Assembly: GCF_000586555.1 (NCBI RefSeq)
Contig: NZ_AZUC01000047.1
Location: 62,001-126,000, forward strand
Direction: 5' to 3'
Source: Sporosarcina sp. D27
GTDB lineage: Bacteria > Bacillota > Bacilli > Bacillales_A > Planococcaceae
DNA: 64,000 bases
The position numbers were made by a program, and so were the translations under genes. This document shows, in pieces, positions 8,576 through 16,998 of this stretch (positions are counted from its first letter, which is position 1; every line of letters starts with the position of its first letter). The notes below the pieces were generated by a model. It was not told the origin of the DNA. It saw nothing but the letters and a program-made list of their open reading frames with translations, and searched no databases.

Positions 8576-9130
8576 TCACTTCACAAAATAATTGTAGCAC
8601 TCAATGGAGTCCGGGTATACTGGTACCTGTTTTCCAATTAAGTGTGTAACGCTGTGTATAATACATGTACGCATCGCTTGGTGTAACGGACCTTCTGCAC
8701 TTAGCCGCAATTCCTCTACGCCAGGATAGTTTCGTCCAGGCTCGATCATATCTGCAATATATATAATCATTTCTAATTTCGACATCGCAGCTCTGCCAGT
8801 CGTATGAAAACGAATCGCATTTAGTATGTCTTCATCGTGCACTTTGAATTCCTTAAAGGCAATGATAGCACCCGCTGGAGCATGCCAAAGTTCTTTATGA
8901 AATTCAAACAGCAATGGGTCTACGCCTTGCGCGAGTAAAAGCTCTCGCATATCTTCTGCATCCATAAACTTTGCAATATCATGAAACAGCGCAGCAGTTT
9001 CTGCCGCATCTATTGACTCACCATGCATTCGGGCAAGAGATTTAGCTGTTTCCGTCACACGTAGCACGTGCTGAAAGCGCTGAAGGGGCATCCGCTGCTG
9101 CAATTCCTGAATGAGGTTACTAGGCTCCAT
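8576..9130 (-). CDS. yqeK: HD-domain Ap4A hydrolase YqeK
   Basis: YqeK-type HD proteins split diadenosine tetraphosphate symmetrically into two ADP. The 184-residue product has the HD metal site in order: RFQHVLRVTETAKSLA, AALFHDIAKFMD, the distal His residues in KELWHAPAGA, and YIADMIEPGR near 125. It overlaps nadD by 11 bases, which suggests coupled translation and links Ap4A removal to the NAD gene beside it, as in other Bacillales. Confidence 0.93.
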   Translation of the reverse strand: MEPSNLIQELQQRMPLQRFQHVLRVTETAKSLARMHGESIDAAETAALFHDIAKFMDAEDMRELLLAQGVDPLLFEFHKELWHAPAGAIIAFKEFKVHDEDILNAIRFHTTGRAAMSKLEMIIYIADMIEPGRNYPGVEELRLSAEGPLHQAMRTCIIHSVTHLIGKQVPVYPDSIECYNYFVK

Positions 9131-9689
9131 ACAAGCCCTCCTGACGAATGTAGCGATCTACAGATTCCGGTACGAGATACGCAGTTGTTTTATGCTGTGC
9201 ATACTTAGTTCTAAGAAGAGTCGAGGACATATCGATCAAAGGTGTCTCAATATATTGAATCGGATAATCGGTAAGGCTCACTGAACCCGGTCTTTTAACA
9301 CCAACAAATTGAACCATCTTAACCAAATCATCAATCCTATACCACGTATGCAAAGAATCGACCATATCTCCCCCGATAATAAAATAAAACATCGACTCAG
9401 GTTCTTTAGCGAGCAATCTCTGCATCGTATTAAACGTATAAGAAACGCCACCAAAATGCACTTCCTCATCGCAAGTGCAGAGGTACTCATTTCCAGTCAC
9501 CGCTAGCTCTGCCATTTCAAGACGCTGAACCGGTGTAGCAGTATCGGAAAGCTGCTTATGTGGAGGGATCGCTGTTGGCATCAGTCTCACCTCATCTAAT
9601 TCGAGAGCTTCACGAACTTCACTCGCCATTATGAGATGTCCTATATGTGGTGGGTTAAAAGTACCGCCAAGAATACCGATTTTCCGCAT
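9120..9689 (-). CDS. nadD: Nicotinate-nucleotide adenylyltransferase
   Basis: NadD transfers AMP from ATP to nicotinate mononucleotide to give deamido-NAD in the cytoplasm. The 189-residue protein begins with the nucleotidyltransferase motif GILGGTFNPPHIGHLIMA and ends with the second motif as DMSSTLLR (family ISST.R). The start is ATG 9689, with AAGGAGTGA upstream. It follows yhbY by 11 bases. Confidence 0.96.
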   Translation of the reverse strand: MRKIGILGGTFNPPHIGHLIMASEVREALELDEVRLMPTAIPPHKQLSDTATPVQRLEMAELAVTGNEYLCTCDEEVHFGGVSYTFNTMQRLLAKEPESMFYFIIGGDMVDSLHTWYRIDDLVKMVQFVGVKRPGSVSLTDYPIQYIETPLIDMSSTLLRTKYAQHKTTAYLVPESVDRYIRQEGLYGA

Positions 9690-9700
9690 TCCGTCACTCC

Positions 9701-9991
9701 TTATGGTAAAACAATCTTTTTCTTTTCTGTCGATTCCTTGTAAAGGACAATCGTTTTACCGATAATTTGTACTACTTCCAAACCTGCTTGTTCAGAAAGT
9801 ACGTCAGCAATTTCCTCTTTGTCTTGTTCACAGTTTTGTAGAACAGACACCTTGATAAGCTCTCTTGCTTCAAGCGCTTCTTCAATCTGTTTTATAATTG
9901 CTTCTGTCAACCCGCTTTTACCGATTTGGAAAATAGGTTGTAAATGATGTGCTTCACTACGTAAGAAACTCTTTTGTTTACTTGTTAGCAT
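9701..9991 (-). CDS. yhbY: YhbY-family ribosome-associated RNA-binding protein
   Basis: A 96-residue CRS1-YhbY (CRM) domain protein, the B. subtilis YqeI type, thought to bind pre-50S ribosomal particles. It shows LTSKQKSFLRSEAHHLQPIFQIGKSGLTEA and the GKTIVLYKES end typical of the domain. It overlaps the end of aroE by 14 bases and lies in the conserved aroE-yhbY-nadD order. Confidence 0.93.
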   Translation of the reverse strand: MLTSKQKSFLRSEAHHLQPIFQIGKSGLTEAIIKQIEEALEARELIKVSVLQNCEQDKEEIADVLSEQAGLEVVQIIGKTIVLYKESTEKKKIVLP

Positions 9992-10820
9992 GTTGATCCT
10001 CCATTTGTTGTGTTATTCGTTTCATCATTCCAACAGTGTCTGGGAGAATGCCTGTCCATTTTTCAAAAGCGAGTGCTCCTTGGTGGACAAACATACCTAT
10101 CCCATTCGCTGTCTCCGCTCCTTTTTTCCGAGCAGTTGCTAAAAATTCTGTCTCAAGAGGATTATAGATAATATCAATGACTGCAGTCCCCGGTATGACA
10201 TTAGAAGGATCTAGGGGCATTCCCTCAGAAGAAAATAACATTCCAACAGAAGTGGTTTGTATAATGATGCCGAAACGGGCAAGCTGCAGTTCCGCTTCAG
10301 CAATCGTTAGATAAGTTGAATTGGCTAATCGTTCACTGATTGCGGTAGCATTTTTCAATGTCCGATTCGTGAAGGTAATCGCGCCATATCCAGCGCTACG
10401 TAATGCAAAGGCGATTCCCTTTGCTGCCCCTCCGGCACCAATTATTAAAATCTCATCTTTTTTACGCCCACTACCGTATTTTTCTTCTAATGCCCTGACG
10501 AACCCACTTCCATCTGTATTCGATCCAAGTAACCATCCATTTTCCCCAGTTACTACCGTATTGACTGCTTCCATATGAGTTGCAGCTTCATCAACACTGC
10601 CTAGGAAAGGGAGTATATCACTTTTATGTGGAACCGTCACATTCCAACCACTGCATCCTAATAATTGTAGACTTGCAATAACAGAAGGAAGTTCCTTGGT
10701 CTTTGCATGTACGGGAATATAGGTAGCATCAATACCGTTTTCCTTGAGCCAGTGATCGTGCATGCCGGGAGACATCGATTGTGCAATTGGATCTCCTATG
10801 ACTGCAAACCATTTTTTCAT
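9978..10820 (-). CDS. aroE: Shikimate dehydrogenase (NADP+)
   Basis: AroE reduces 3-dehydroshikimate in the pathway to chorismate. The protein is 280 residues. The substrate-binding part has GDPIAQSMSP near the start and WNVTVPHKSDILPFL with the catalytic Lys-Asp context; the nucleotide-binding part has IIGAGGAAKGIAFAL and the FTNRT loop. It lies 16 bases after yqeH inside the ribosome and cofactor gene cluster. Confidence 0.96.
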   Translation of the reverse strand: MKKWFAVIGDPIAQSMSPGMHDHWLKENGIDATYIPVHAKTKELPSVIASLQLLGCSGWNVTVPHKSDILPFLGSVDEAATHMEAVNTVVTGENGWLLGSNTDGSGFVRALEEKYGSGRKKDEILIIGAGGAAKGIAFALRSAGYGAITFTNRTLKNATAISERLANSTYLTIAEAELQLARFGIIIQTTSVGMLFSSEGMPLDPSNVIPGTAVIDIIYNPLETEFLATARKKGAETANGIGMFVHQGALAFEKWTGILPDTVGMMKRITQQMEDQHANK

Positions 10821-10836
10821 CGTAAGTCCTCCTCTG

Positions 10837-11934
10837 TCAGATTAATGACGGCCGTAAGACCACGTCTACGCCCCGAGGCGCATGAACAGCAACCACTACA
10901 TTTGCATGCTGAACAGTAATCCAACCTAGACCTGAAATGACAATGTCCGTTTTTGCTTTCTTAATAGAAAACTCATGACGAACAAGTTTAGGGAAACGTT
11001 CTAGCGACTCTGGTCCTGGTGGTGACAACATGTCTCCGAGATGTGTTTCATATAAAGCATCCGCATTTTCCAGCTTCGTCCTGTGAAGCGGAAGCGCATT
11101 TGAAGAGTGTACGTTAAATGAAGAACGCTCTCCCTTTATAAAGTCAAAGCGAGCTAAACCACCAATGAAAAGCGTTTGCTCTGCATTCAATTGGAAGATC
11201 TTTGGCTTGATTTCCTTTTTGGGAGTGATGGCTTTCAGTTCGCTCGGATCTAAATAATGTGCCATCTGATGATTATTAATGATTCCAGGAGTATCATAAA
11301 TTGCTTTGCCATCATCCAATGGAATCTCAACAAGATCTAAAGTTGTTCCTGGGAAATGTGAAGTTGTAATGACTTCACCTGTGCCTGTAGCTTGCTTAAT
11401 GATTCTGTTAATAAATGTCGACTTTCCAACGTTTGTACATCCTACCACATATACGTCTTGACCTTTACGTAATTCATCAATACGTTCGAGTGCTTCAGGA
11501 ACGCCTTGACCTTTAACAGCAGAAACCAGCATGACTTCAACAGGTTTTAGTCCCAGCTTGGCGGATTGTTCTTTCATCCAGTTAATCAGTTTGTTACGAT
11601 TCACCGATTTTGGCAATACGTCTGCTTTGTTTCCAATCAGCACGATATCTTTTTTACCGACAAAGCGTTGTAAACCATGAATCCAACTGCCATTAAAGTC
11701 AAAGATGTCCACAACAAGGACAACAAGACCTTTTCGATCACCAATACCATTTAAAATAGCTAGAAAGTCATCCCCAGATAGTGAAACTGGTTGCAACTCA
11801 TTATAGTTTCTTAAACGGAAACAACGCTGACAAATTACCTCTTCCTTTTCGAGCGAAGCGGGTGGTGCATACCCTTCTTTTTTAGGGTTTTCTGTTTGTA
11901 TGCCAATACCGCATCCAATGCAAGTGAGTTCCAA
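10837..11934 (-). CDS. yqeH: Ribosome biogenesis GTPase YqeH
   Basis: YqeH is a circularly permuted GTPase needed for 30S subunit assembly. The N-terminus has a zinc finger (CIGCG and CQRCF). The G motifs run in permuted order: G4 GNKADVLPK near 115, G1 GCTNVGKSTFINRI near 170, G3 DTPGIINNHQ near 225. I choose TTG 11934 because GGAGG lies seven bases upstream and the resulting MELTCIGCG start matches the B. subtilis protein in length (365 against 366). It begins two bases after the yqeG stop. Confidence 0.95.
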   Translation of the reverse strand: MELTCIGCGIGIQTENPKKEGYAPPASLEKEEVICQRCFRLRNYNELQPVSLSGDDFLAILNGIGDRKGLVVLVVDIFDFNGSWIHGLQRFVGKKDIVLIGNKADVLPKSVNRNKLINWMKEQSAKLGLKPVEVMLVSAVKGQGVPEALERIDELRKGQDVYVVGCTNVGKSTFINRIIKQATGTGEVITTSHFPGTTLDLVEIPLDDGKAIYDTPGIINNHQMAHYLDPSELKAITPKKEIKPKIFQLNAEQTLFIGGLARFDFIKGERSSFNVHSSNALPLHRTKLENADALYETHLGDMLSPPGPESLERFPKLVRHEFSIKKAKTDIVISGLGWITVQHANVVVAVHAPRGVDVVLRPSLI

Positions 11935-11936
11935 AT

Positions 11937-12452
11937 CTATTCCTCCCACGAAATCATTCCTTTTCGTTTCAACGTTTTCAATATTCGACGTTCCAGTTGA
12001 CGATTGAATTTCGTCATGAAGCCGTCAGAACTTGCCACAGGTACAACGAGAATCGTTTGTAGTCCGAATCTATTGCCCCCAAGGATGTCGGTCATTACCT
12101 GATCCCCAATCATCACAACTTCCTCTTTTCGCAGTCCCATCTGATCGAGTGCTTTCCTGAACGCTTTTGACAATGGTTTTCTCGCTGAAAAGATGAAAGG
12201 CGTTTCAATTGGCTCACAAAACGACTTTACACGTAGCTCATTATTGTTCGATAAGATTGTTACTTGCAACCCTGCATCTTGCATTTCTTTTATCCATGTA
12301 GCAATCTCGGGTGTTGCATCCGGACGATCCCAAGCGACCAACGTATTGTCGAGATCCGTGATAATTCCTTTAATACCTCTATTTATAAAATCAGTAGGTG
12401 AAAGCTGATAAACATCCTTTACATATTGATCCGGCAAGAAATAACTGTACAT
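11937..12452 (-). CDS. yqeG: YqeG-family HAD phosphatase
   Basis: A 171-residue HAD-superfamily (IIIA) phosphatase with the nucleophile motif ITDLDNTLVAWD near residue 35, a Thr/Ser motif ILSNNNE, and the third motif VMIGDQVMTDILGGN. Its substrate is unknown. The start is ATG 12452 with GGAG eight bases before; an in-frame GTG lies at 12461. It is the first gene of the yqeG-yqeM run and stands back to back with sigK. Confidence 0.92.
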   Translation of the reverse strand: MYSYFLPDQYVKDVYQLSPTDFINRGIKGIITDLDNTLVAWDRPDATPEIATWIKEMQDAGLQVTILSNNNELRVKSFCEPIETPFIFSARKPLSKAFRKALDQMGLRKEEVVMIGDQVMTDILGGNRFGLQTILVVPVASSDGFMTKFNRQLERRILKTLKRKGMISWEE

Positions 12453-12630
12453 CCTATCCACTCCATTACTGTGCTGATTCGCACTTATTATACCATACCT
12501 AAGAGATAATACTTGCAGACCAAACGAGAGCAGTCATGCTTTTAAAAACTGCCTGTCCGCCAAAATCAGCGGTGATACGCCATCTTTTACCCGCATAGGA
12601 TGTCAGACAACGACACAGGAGGTGGTTCAT

Positions 12631-13335
12631 TTGAGCGGCTTTGTTATGGCGCTAGTACAATTATGGCTTGAGATTCCTGCGGTTCTAGGGTACATCCGTG
12701 GGCAGGCATTTAAACGCCCACTCTCAAAAGAGGAAGAAGCCGATTGTCTCGAACGTCTAGCACAAGGTGATGAAGACGCCCGTGATGAACTGATCGAGCG
12801 CAATATGAGGCTCGTTGCACACATTGTTAAGAAGTTCCATCCTAAACACGAACAGCTTGACGATTACATTTCAATTGGAACGATCGGTCTCATGAAAGCA
12901 ATTGCGAGCTTCACACCAGATCGTAAAACCAAACTTGCAACGTACGCAGCACGATGTATTGAGAACGAAATATTAATGTTCTTAAGAACACAGAAAAAGA
13001 CTCAAAAAGATATCTCTTTAAACGAACCCATTGGCACAGATAGTGAAGGCCAATCTTTAGAAATAGCAGATTTACTCCAAACGGATGAAGAGTCTCCCCA
13101 CGATCACGCGGAAATGAATGAACGAAAAGAGCGGCTTTACCGTCACCTTCATAATTTGGAGGGGAGAGAACTTGAAATCATCCAGAAACGTTTTGGTCTT
13201 CTAAACGACAAACCGATGACACAAAAAGAAATCGCAGATGAACTTCAAATTTCAAGAAGTTATGTGTCAAGAATTGAAAAAAGAGCGATTGTGAAGTTGT
13301 ATCAGCTGTTCAAACGTGAACAAGACTCCAAGTAA
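12631..13335 (+). CDS. sigK: RNA polymerase sporulation sigma factor SigK (pro-sigma-K)
   Basis: SigK directs late mother-cell transcription during sporulation. The 234-residue product is complete. It has a hydrophobic pro-sequence in about the first 20 residues (removed by SpoIVFB in the family), region 2 with HIVKKF and DYISIGTIGLMKAIASF, KLATYAARCIENEILMFLR, and region 4 helix-turn-helix MTQKEIADELQISRSYVSRIEKRA. The gene is not split by a skin-like element. TTG 12631 is chosen because AGGAGGTG at 12617-12624 is well placed; the in-frame GTG at 12622 lies inside that site. Confidence 0.95.
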   Translation: MSGFVMALVQLWLEIPAVLGYIRGQAFKRPLSKEEEADCLERLAQGDEDARDELIERNMRLVAHIVKKFHPKHEQLDDYISIGTIGLMKAIASFTPDRKTKLATYAARCIENEILMFLRTQKKTQKDISLNEPIGTDSEGQSLEIADLLQTDEESPHDHAEMNERKERLYRHLHNLEGRELEIIQKRFGLLNDKPMTQKEIADELQISRSYVSRIEKRAIVKLYQLFKREQDSK

Positions 13336-13350
13336 CCTTGCATGTCAAAT

Positions 13351-13390
13351 TAAAAAACGTCTCCAGCATTCGTACCCTCGCTGGAGACGT
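13351..13390 (-). terminator. Terminator behind mtnN and the small peptide gene
   Basis: ACGTCTCCAGC (13357-13367) pairs with GCTGGAGACGT (13380-13390). The T run lies on the minus-strand side, so the hairpin ends minus-strand transcripts; it is also the first hairpin after sigK on the plus strand but lacks a T run there. Confidence 0.8.
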
Positions 13391-13405
13391 CTACACTGAT
13401 TATCA

Positions 13406-13486
13406 TCAATCAGCTTTCACTTCAAAATAGATCACGCCTGTAAGAGCAGCTGTGACAATAAATGCACCCAACATTAAAAATAGCAT
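13406..13486 (-). CDS. Candidate 26-residue membrane peptide
   Basis: A small open frame begins at ATG 13486 behind a strong GAGGAGG seven bases upstream and ends at TGA 13406. The peptide starts MLFLMLGAFIVTAALTGV and ends with the polar tail FEVKAD, so it should cross the membrane once with a short charged end. It lies 63 bases after mtnN on the same strand and just before a terminator, which fits a transcribed gene. I do not recognise the family and give no function. It could also be chance. Confidence 0.5.
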   Translation of the reverse strand: MLFLMLGAFIVTAALTGVIYFEVKAD

Positions 13487-13549
13487 ACGAGTTCCTCCTC
13501 GCTCCATGAATTAGGTTTTACTTCTTCTATCTAGTTTACCACGAATGGA

Positions 13550-14242
13550 TTAAAGTTTCGAGATGACTTCAAGCACAACTTCTGAAGAATGTTGTGCCGC
13601 CGCAGGTAGAAATTCATCGAATGACAAGGAGGATTCTTTCCCAGCAATATCTGAGAGCGCTCTAATTACAACAAAAGGGACCTGGAATTCGTGACACACT
13701 TGTGCAACTGCAGCAGCTTCCATTTCTGCAGCAATCATTTCAGGAAACTGTTGCTTCACATTTAATACACGCACAGGATCACTCATAAACACATCTCCTG
13801 AAGCGATTAACCCTGAAGCATGCGAATGTTTGCCAATTTCTTCGACTGCTTTTGCAGCAACTTGTAGAAGCTTTTCGTCTGCACTGTATGTGACCGGCCC
13901 ACCCGGTACTTGACCGAGTGCGTATCCAAAAGCAGTTACATCTACATCGTGATGCGTAACATCCTTCGATAGCACAACTGTTCCGACCTCTAAGTTTTCA
14001 CCTATACCGCCTGCTGATCCAGTGTTCAAAACTACGTCAGGTTTGAATAGTTGAAGCAATAAAGTTGTCGCTACAGCAGCGTTCACTTTACCAATGCCAC
14101 TTTTTACGAGTACGACTTCACGATCCCCAAGCGTCCCTTCACTAAATTCATAACCAGCGATAACTTTATGACGAGCTGCCTGTAACTGATTTTTGAGTAT
14201 GGTAACTTCCTCTTCCATTGCTCCGATAATTCCAACTTTCAT
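13550..14242 (-). CDS. mtnN: 5'-methylthioadenosine/S-adenosylhomocysteine nucleosidase
   Basis: MtnN cleaves methylthioadenosine and S-adenosylhomocysteine to adenine and the thio-sugar, which feeds methionine salvage and removes inhibitors of methylation. The 230-residue protein begins KVGIIGAMEEEVTIL, has NTGSAGGI near 78 and EMEAAAVAQVCH near 172, and RALSDIAG with the catalytic Asp near 197. It stands apart from the yrrT-mccAB genes that accompany it in B. subtilis. Confidence 0.96.
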   Translation of the reverse strand: MKVGIIGAMEEEVTILKNQLQAARHKVIAGYEFSEGTLGDREVVLVKSGIGKVNAAVATTLLLQLFKPDVVLNTGSAGGIGENLEVGTVVLSKDVTHHDVDVTAFGYALGQVPGGPVTYSADEKLLQVAAKAVEEIGKHSHASGLIASGDVFMSDPVRVLNVKQQFPEMIAAEMEAAAVAQVCHEFQVPFVVIRALSDIAGKESSLSFDEFLPAAAQHSSEVVLEVISKL

Positions 14243-14270
14243 AGTAGTATCTCCTATCCCTCATTACCTA

Positions 14271-14984
14271 TTAGTAGTTAAAATCGAGTGTGTTCAAAAC
14301 GTCCATTTGCGTCGGTTTCCAACCTTCGCCGTCAACCCATTCCAAATAGACTCTAAATTTTTTTGATTTGTCTTTTGAAGAGACAATCCCAATAGACTTC
14401 TGTGGGCTTCCCCCATTTTTAATCTTCAAGAAAATCATGTCATTTTCAGCCATTCCTGTTGCATACGCTAGTGCCTTCTTTTTCTCCTGCCAGTCTACTG
14501 ATTTCCCATCATACTGCGAAACGTGATTACCTGTCTGTGACGTTCCTACAGGCTCCCAAGACGCATTTGAAACTGTTTCGTCAACGACGGCATCTTCACT
14601 AGCTGTATATGTAACAGTTCCTTCTTTTTCATTATCTTTCTTTTTTGATGAATCATCACTTTGTTCGCTATCATCTGATTCGTCACTGACAGTTCCTTCT
14701 TTAGAAGAGTCATCGCCTTCTGCAGACTGGTCTGAATCCTCTTCCGTGTCCCCATCATCAGATCCTTCAGTACTATTTTCAGTACCACTCGCTTCATCTT
14801 CCGGAGTTGTTTCAGTTATAGCTACTTCTTTTTCTTCTGGTGTGCTATCACTTGAAAGTATTTTCACTCCCACGAGGACAATTAACAAAACAACGATGGC
14901 AATCATCCAATTCAACATCTTATTCCCTTTATTGTTTTGTCGTTTCCGACGCACCCTCGAAAATTCCGGTTTTTGTTCACTCAC
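14271..14984 (-). CDS. yrrS: YrrS-like membrane protein (DUF1510) with acidic linker
   Basis: A 237-residue single-pass protein. Residues 1-22 are basic and cytoplasmic, about 23-43 form the membrane segment (MLNWMIAIVVLLIVLVGV), about 50-125 are a Ser/Asp/Glu-rich low-complexity linker, and the last 100 residues form a compact domain like the DUF1510 domain of B. subtilis YrrS (SWEPVGTSQTG, WKPTQMDVLNTLDFNY). The start is GTG 14984 behind GGGAGATG. In B. subtilis yrrS neighbours the penicillin-binding gene pbpI; no such gene is present here. Confidence 0.8.
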   Translation of the reverse strand: MSEQKPEFSRVRRKRQNNKGNKMLNWMIAIVVLLIVLVGVKILSSDSTPEEKEVAITETTPEDEASGTENSTEGSDDGDTEEDSDQSAEGDDSSKEGTVSDESDDSEQSDDSSKKKDNEKEGTVTYTASEDAVVDETVSNASWEPVGTSQTGNHVSQYDGKSVDWQEKKKALAYATGMAENDMIFLKIKNGGSPQKSIGIVSSKDKSKKFRVYLEWVDGEGWKPTQMDVLNTLDFNY

Positions 14985-15050
14985 TTGAAATCATCTCCCT
15001 TAGTTCCACGCTTCAAACGATTGGACGTTTCTGCATGCGTGATGTTTCAC

Positions 15051-15080
15051 AAAAAAAGCCGCCTTTATTTCGAAGGCGGC
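15051..15080 (-). terminator. Terminator of greA
   Basis: On the minus strand GCCGCCTT (15080-15073) pairs with AAGGCGGC (15065-15058), followed by a run of seven T. It lies nine bases after the greA stop. Confidence 0.92.
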
Positions 15081-15089
15081 ATCTCTATG

Positions 15090-15563
15090 TTACTTCACTT
15101 CTGTGATTTCAACTTGCATTTCGCCACCCGGTGTTATGATTTTCACTTGATCACCTTTTTTTCGACCAAGAATTCCTTTGGCGATAGGTGAATCATTGGA
15201 AATCAAGCCTTCTAACGGGTCAGCTTCAGCAGATCCTACAATCGTATACGTTTCAACTTCCCCGTCTGGGATTTCCTTAAACGTTACTGTACTACCAAGT
15301 TGCGCTTCTTCAGTTCTTGTATCTTCTGATATGATAACAGAATTGCGTATCATAGATTCAAGAGATGAGATTTTCCCTTCAATGAAAGCTTGGTCTTCCT
15401 TTGCAGAATCATACTCGGAGTTCTCAGACAAGTCTCCATAACTACGCGCGATTTTAATACGTTCTACAACTTCTTTACGTTTTACTGTTTTTAGAAATTC
15501 GAGTTCATCTTCTAATTTCTGTTTGCCTGAAATAGTCATTGGATATTTTTTTTCAGAAACCAT
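15090..15563 (-). CDS. greA: Transcription elongation factor GreA
   Basis: GreA rescues backtracked RNA polymerase by stimulating transcript cleavage. The 157-residue protein has the N-terminal coiled coil with the [13 protein letters not shown] tip that carries the acidic residues acting in the polymerase channel, and the C-terminal FKBP-like domain ending in [17 protein letters not shown] 15563 is chosen for GAGGAGTGAGGAA directly upstream and gives exactly the usual length; a longer in-frame start at 15608 is not needed. udk lies upstream, as in B. subtilis. Confidence 0.96.
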   Translation of the reverse strand: MVSEKKYPMTISGKQKLEDELEFLKTVKRKEVVERIKIARSYGDLSENSEYDSAKEDQAFIEGKISSLESMIRNSVIISEDTRTEEAQLGSTVTFKEIPDGEVETYTIVGSAEADPLEGLISNDSPIAKGILGRKKGDQVKIITPGGEMQVEITEVK

Positions 15564-15598
15564 TTCCTCACTCCTCAATTTGCAAATCATCAAAATAA

Positions 15599-15631
15599 TA
15601 TGTCGCACCTCAAAGAAAGGTATGCGACATA
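15599..15631 (-). terminator. Hairpin between udk and greA (terminator or leader element)
   Basis: ATGTCGCA and TGCGACAT (15600-15607 and 15623-15630) form a perfect eight-pair stem with a 15-base loop. On the minus strand it is followed by ATTATTTTG, a weak T tract. It may reduce readthrough from udk into greA. Confidence 0.45.
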
Positions 15632-15664
15632 GTGTTTACTATATGAATATCTGACAACATCATA

Positions 15665-16303
15665 TTACATATCATTACCAGAATCAAGAATTGTTTTTAT
15701 TTTCGTTACCATTAGGTCTATTGCGACTTCGTTTTGACCACCTTCCGGAATAATTATGTCTGCATAACGCTTTGTAGGTTCGATGAACTGATTATGCATA
15801 GGGCGAACGACACTCATGTACTGATCGATGACGGATTCAATTGTTCTACCTCGATCGTTGATATCTCGTAGAATTCTTCGAATAATCCTCAAGTCCGCGT
15901 CCGTATCGACAAATAATTTAATGTCCATCAGATTTCTTAACCGTTTATCTTCCAAAATCAAGATACCTTCTAGGATAATCACATCTTTAGGTTCAATCGC
16001 AATCGTTTCACTTGAACGTGTATGCAACGCATAGTCGTATACTGGCTTGTCAATCGACTGACGAATAAGAAGTTTTTCTAAATCGTCTATTAACAAATCA
16101 GTATCAAAAGCAAGTGGATGGTCGTAATTGGTCGCAAGTCGCTCTTCAAATTCTAAATGTGACTGGTCTTTATAGTAAAAGTCTTGTTCAATAACGACTA
16201 CAGAATGATCTTGAAAAACTTGATGAATCTTTTTTGTTACACTAGTTTTCCCTGAGCCAGAGCCTCCTGCAATACCGATAATTAAGGGTTTTTGCGTTCC
16301 CAT
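15665..16303 (-). CDS. udk: Uridine kinase
   Basis: Udk phosphorylates uridine and cytidine to their monophosphates in pyrimidine salvage. The protein is 212 residues. It has the P-loop [17 protein letters not shown] at the start, [10 protein letters not shown] and NYDHPLAFD in the nucleoside site, and [16 protein letters not shown] as the lid. It follows the O-methyltransferase gene by 33 bases. Confidence 0.96.
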   Translation of the reverse strand: MGTQKPLIIGIAGGSGSGKTSVTKKIHQVFQDHSVVVIEQDFYYKDQSHLEFEERLATNYDHPLAFDTDLLIDDLEKLLIRQSIDKPVYDYALHTRSSETIAIEPKDVIILEGILILEDKRLRNLMDIKLFVDTDADLRIIRRILRDINDRGRTIESVIDQYMSVVRPMHNQFIEPTKRYADIIIPEGGQNEVAIDLMVTKIKTILDSGNDM

Positions 16304-16336
16304 CTTCCTAATTCCTCCTCTGTAGCTGGTGCAACT

Positions 16337-16975
16337 TTATAAGTTTTTACGAGCGATTAAAATTCCATCTCCTACAGGAAGTAAGGAAGTTTCATACGCA
16401 GGATTGTCCATAATCCATTCTGTAAATGCTTTTAAATTTCGAATCATCGTGCGATTGCGTTTTGGCACTTCCTGATCTTCTAAAAATACCATTCCATGCA
16501 TAAACATATTATCACAGTAAATGACACCACCCGCCTTGACGACAGGTTCATACTTTTCAAAGAAGCGTTTGTACTGCCCTTTAGCTGCATCGATGAAACA
16601 AGCATCAAAGTATTCAAATGGAAGCAACGCTGTGTCGAATGTCAGTGCATCATCCTTAAACAAGGTAATCCGGTCATTCAACTTGGCACGATTGATGTAT
16701 TGAACTGCTTTTGCATGCCGCTCTTCGTCCCTCTCAATGGTGGAAATATGCAATCCAGGATTCGATTGCGCGAGACGTATCGCAGAATAGCCGATTGCAC
16801 TCCCTATTTCCAGCAAGGTTAAGGGCTTTTGAATACTTAACAAGCCGATAAATGTTTCAATTCCACTGCGTTCCATGATAGGTACAAAATTCTCTTCAGC
16901 GTCCTTCTCCATTTCTTTGACAATCGGATCCACTTCCTTTTCGAAGTTTAACCGGTACGTTTCATAATTTGTCAT
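16337..16975 (-). CDS. trmR: O-methyltransferase of the YrrM / tRNA hydroxyuridine type
   Basis: A 212-residue class I methyltransferase with LLEIGSAIGYSAIRLA (SAM motif) near 57, IERDEERHAKAVQYI, and a metal-binding segment DACFIDAAKGQYKRFFE and IYCDNMFMHG. In B. subtilis the homologue YrrM (TrmR) methylates 5-hydroxyuridine at the tRNA wobble position. The family is broad, so the substrate here rests on synteny with mltG and udk. The start is ATG 16975. Confidence 0.82.
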   Translation of the reverse strand: MTNYETYRLNFEKEVDPIVKEMEKDAEENFVPIMERSGIETFIGLLSIQKPLTLLEIGSAIGYSAIRLAQSNPGLHISTIERDEERHAKAVQYINRAKLNDRITLFKDDALTFDTALLPFEYFDACFIDAAKGQYKRFFEKYEPVVKAGGVIYCDNMFMHGMVFLEDQEVPKRNRTMIRNLKAFTEWIMDNPAYETSLLPVGDGILIARKNL

Positions 16976-16998
16976 TATACAAACTCCATCCTGCTATT

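Noticed and set aside
12486..12505. CATACCTA resembling a SigE -10 box upstream of sigK
   Set aside because: No matching -35 element at the right distance; too weak to list as a promoter.
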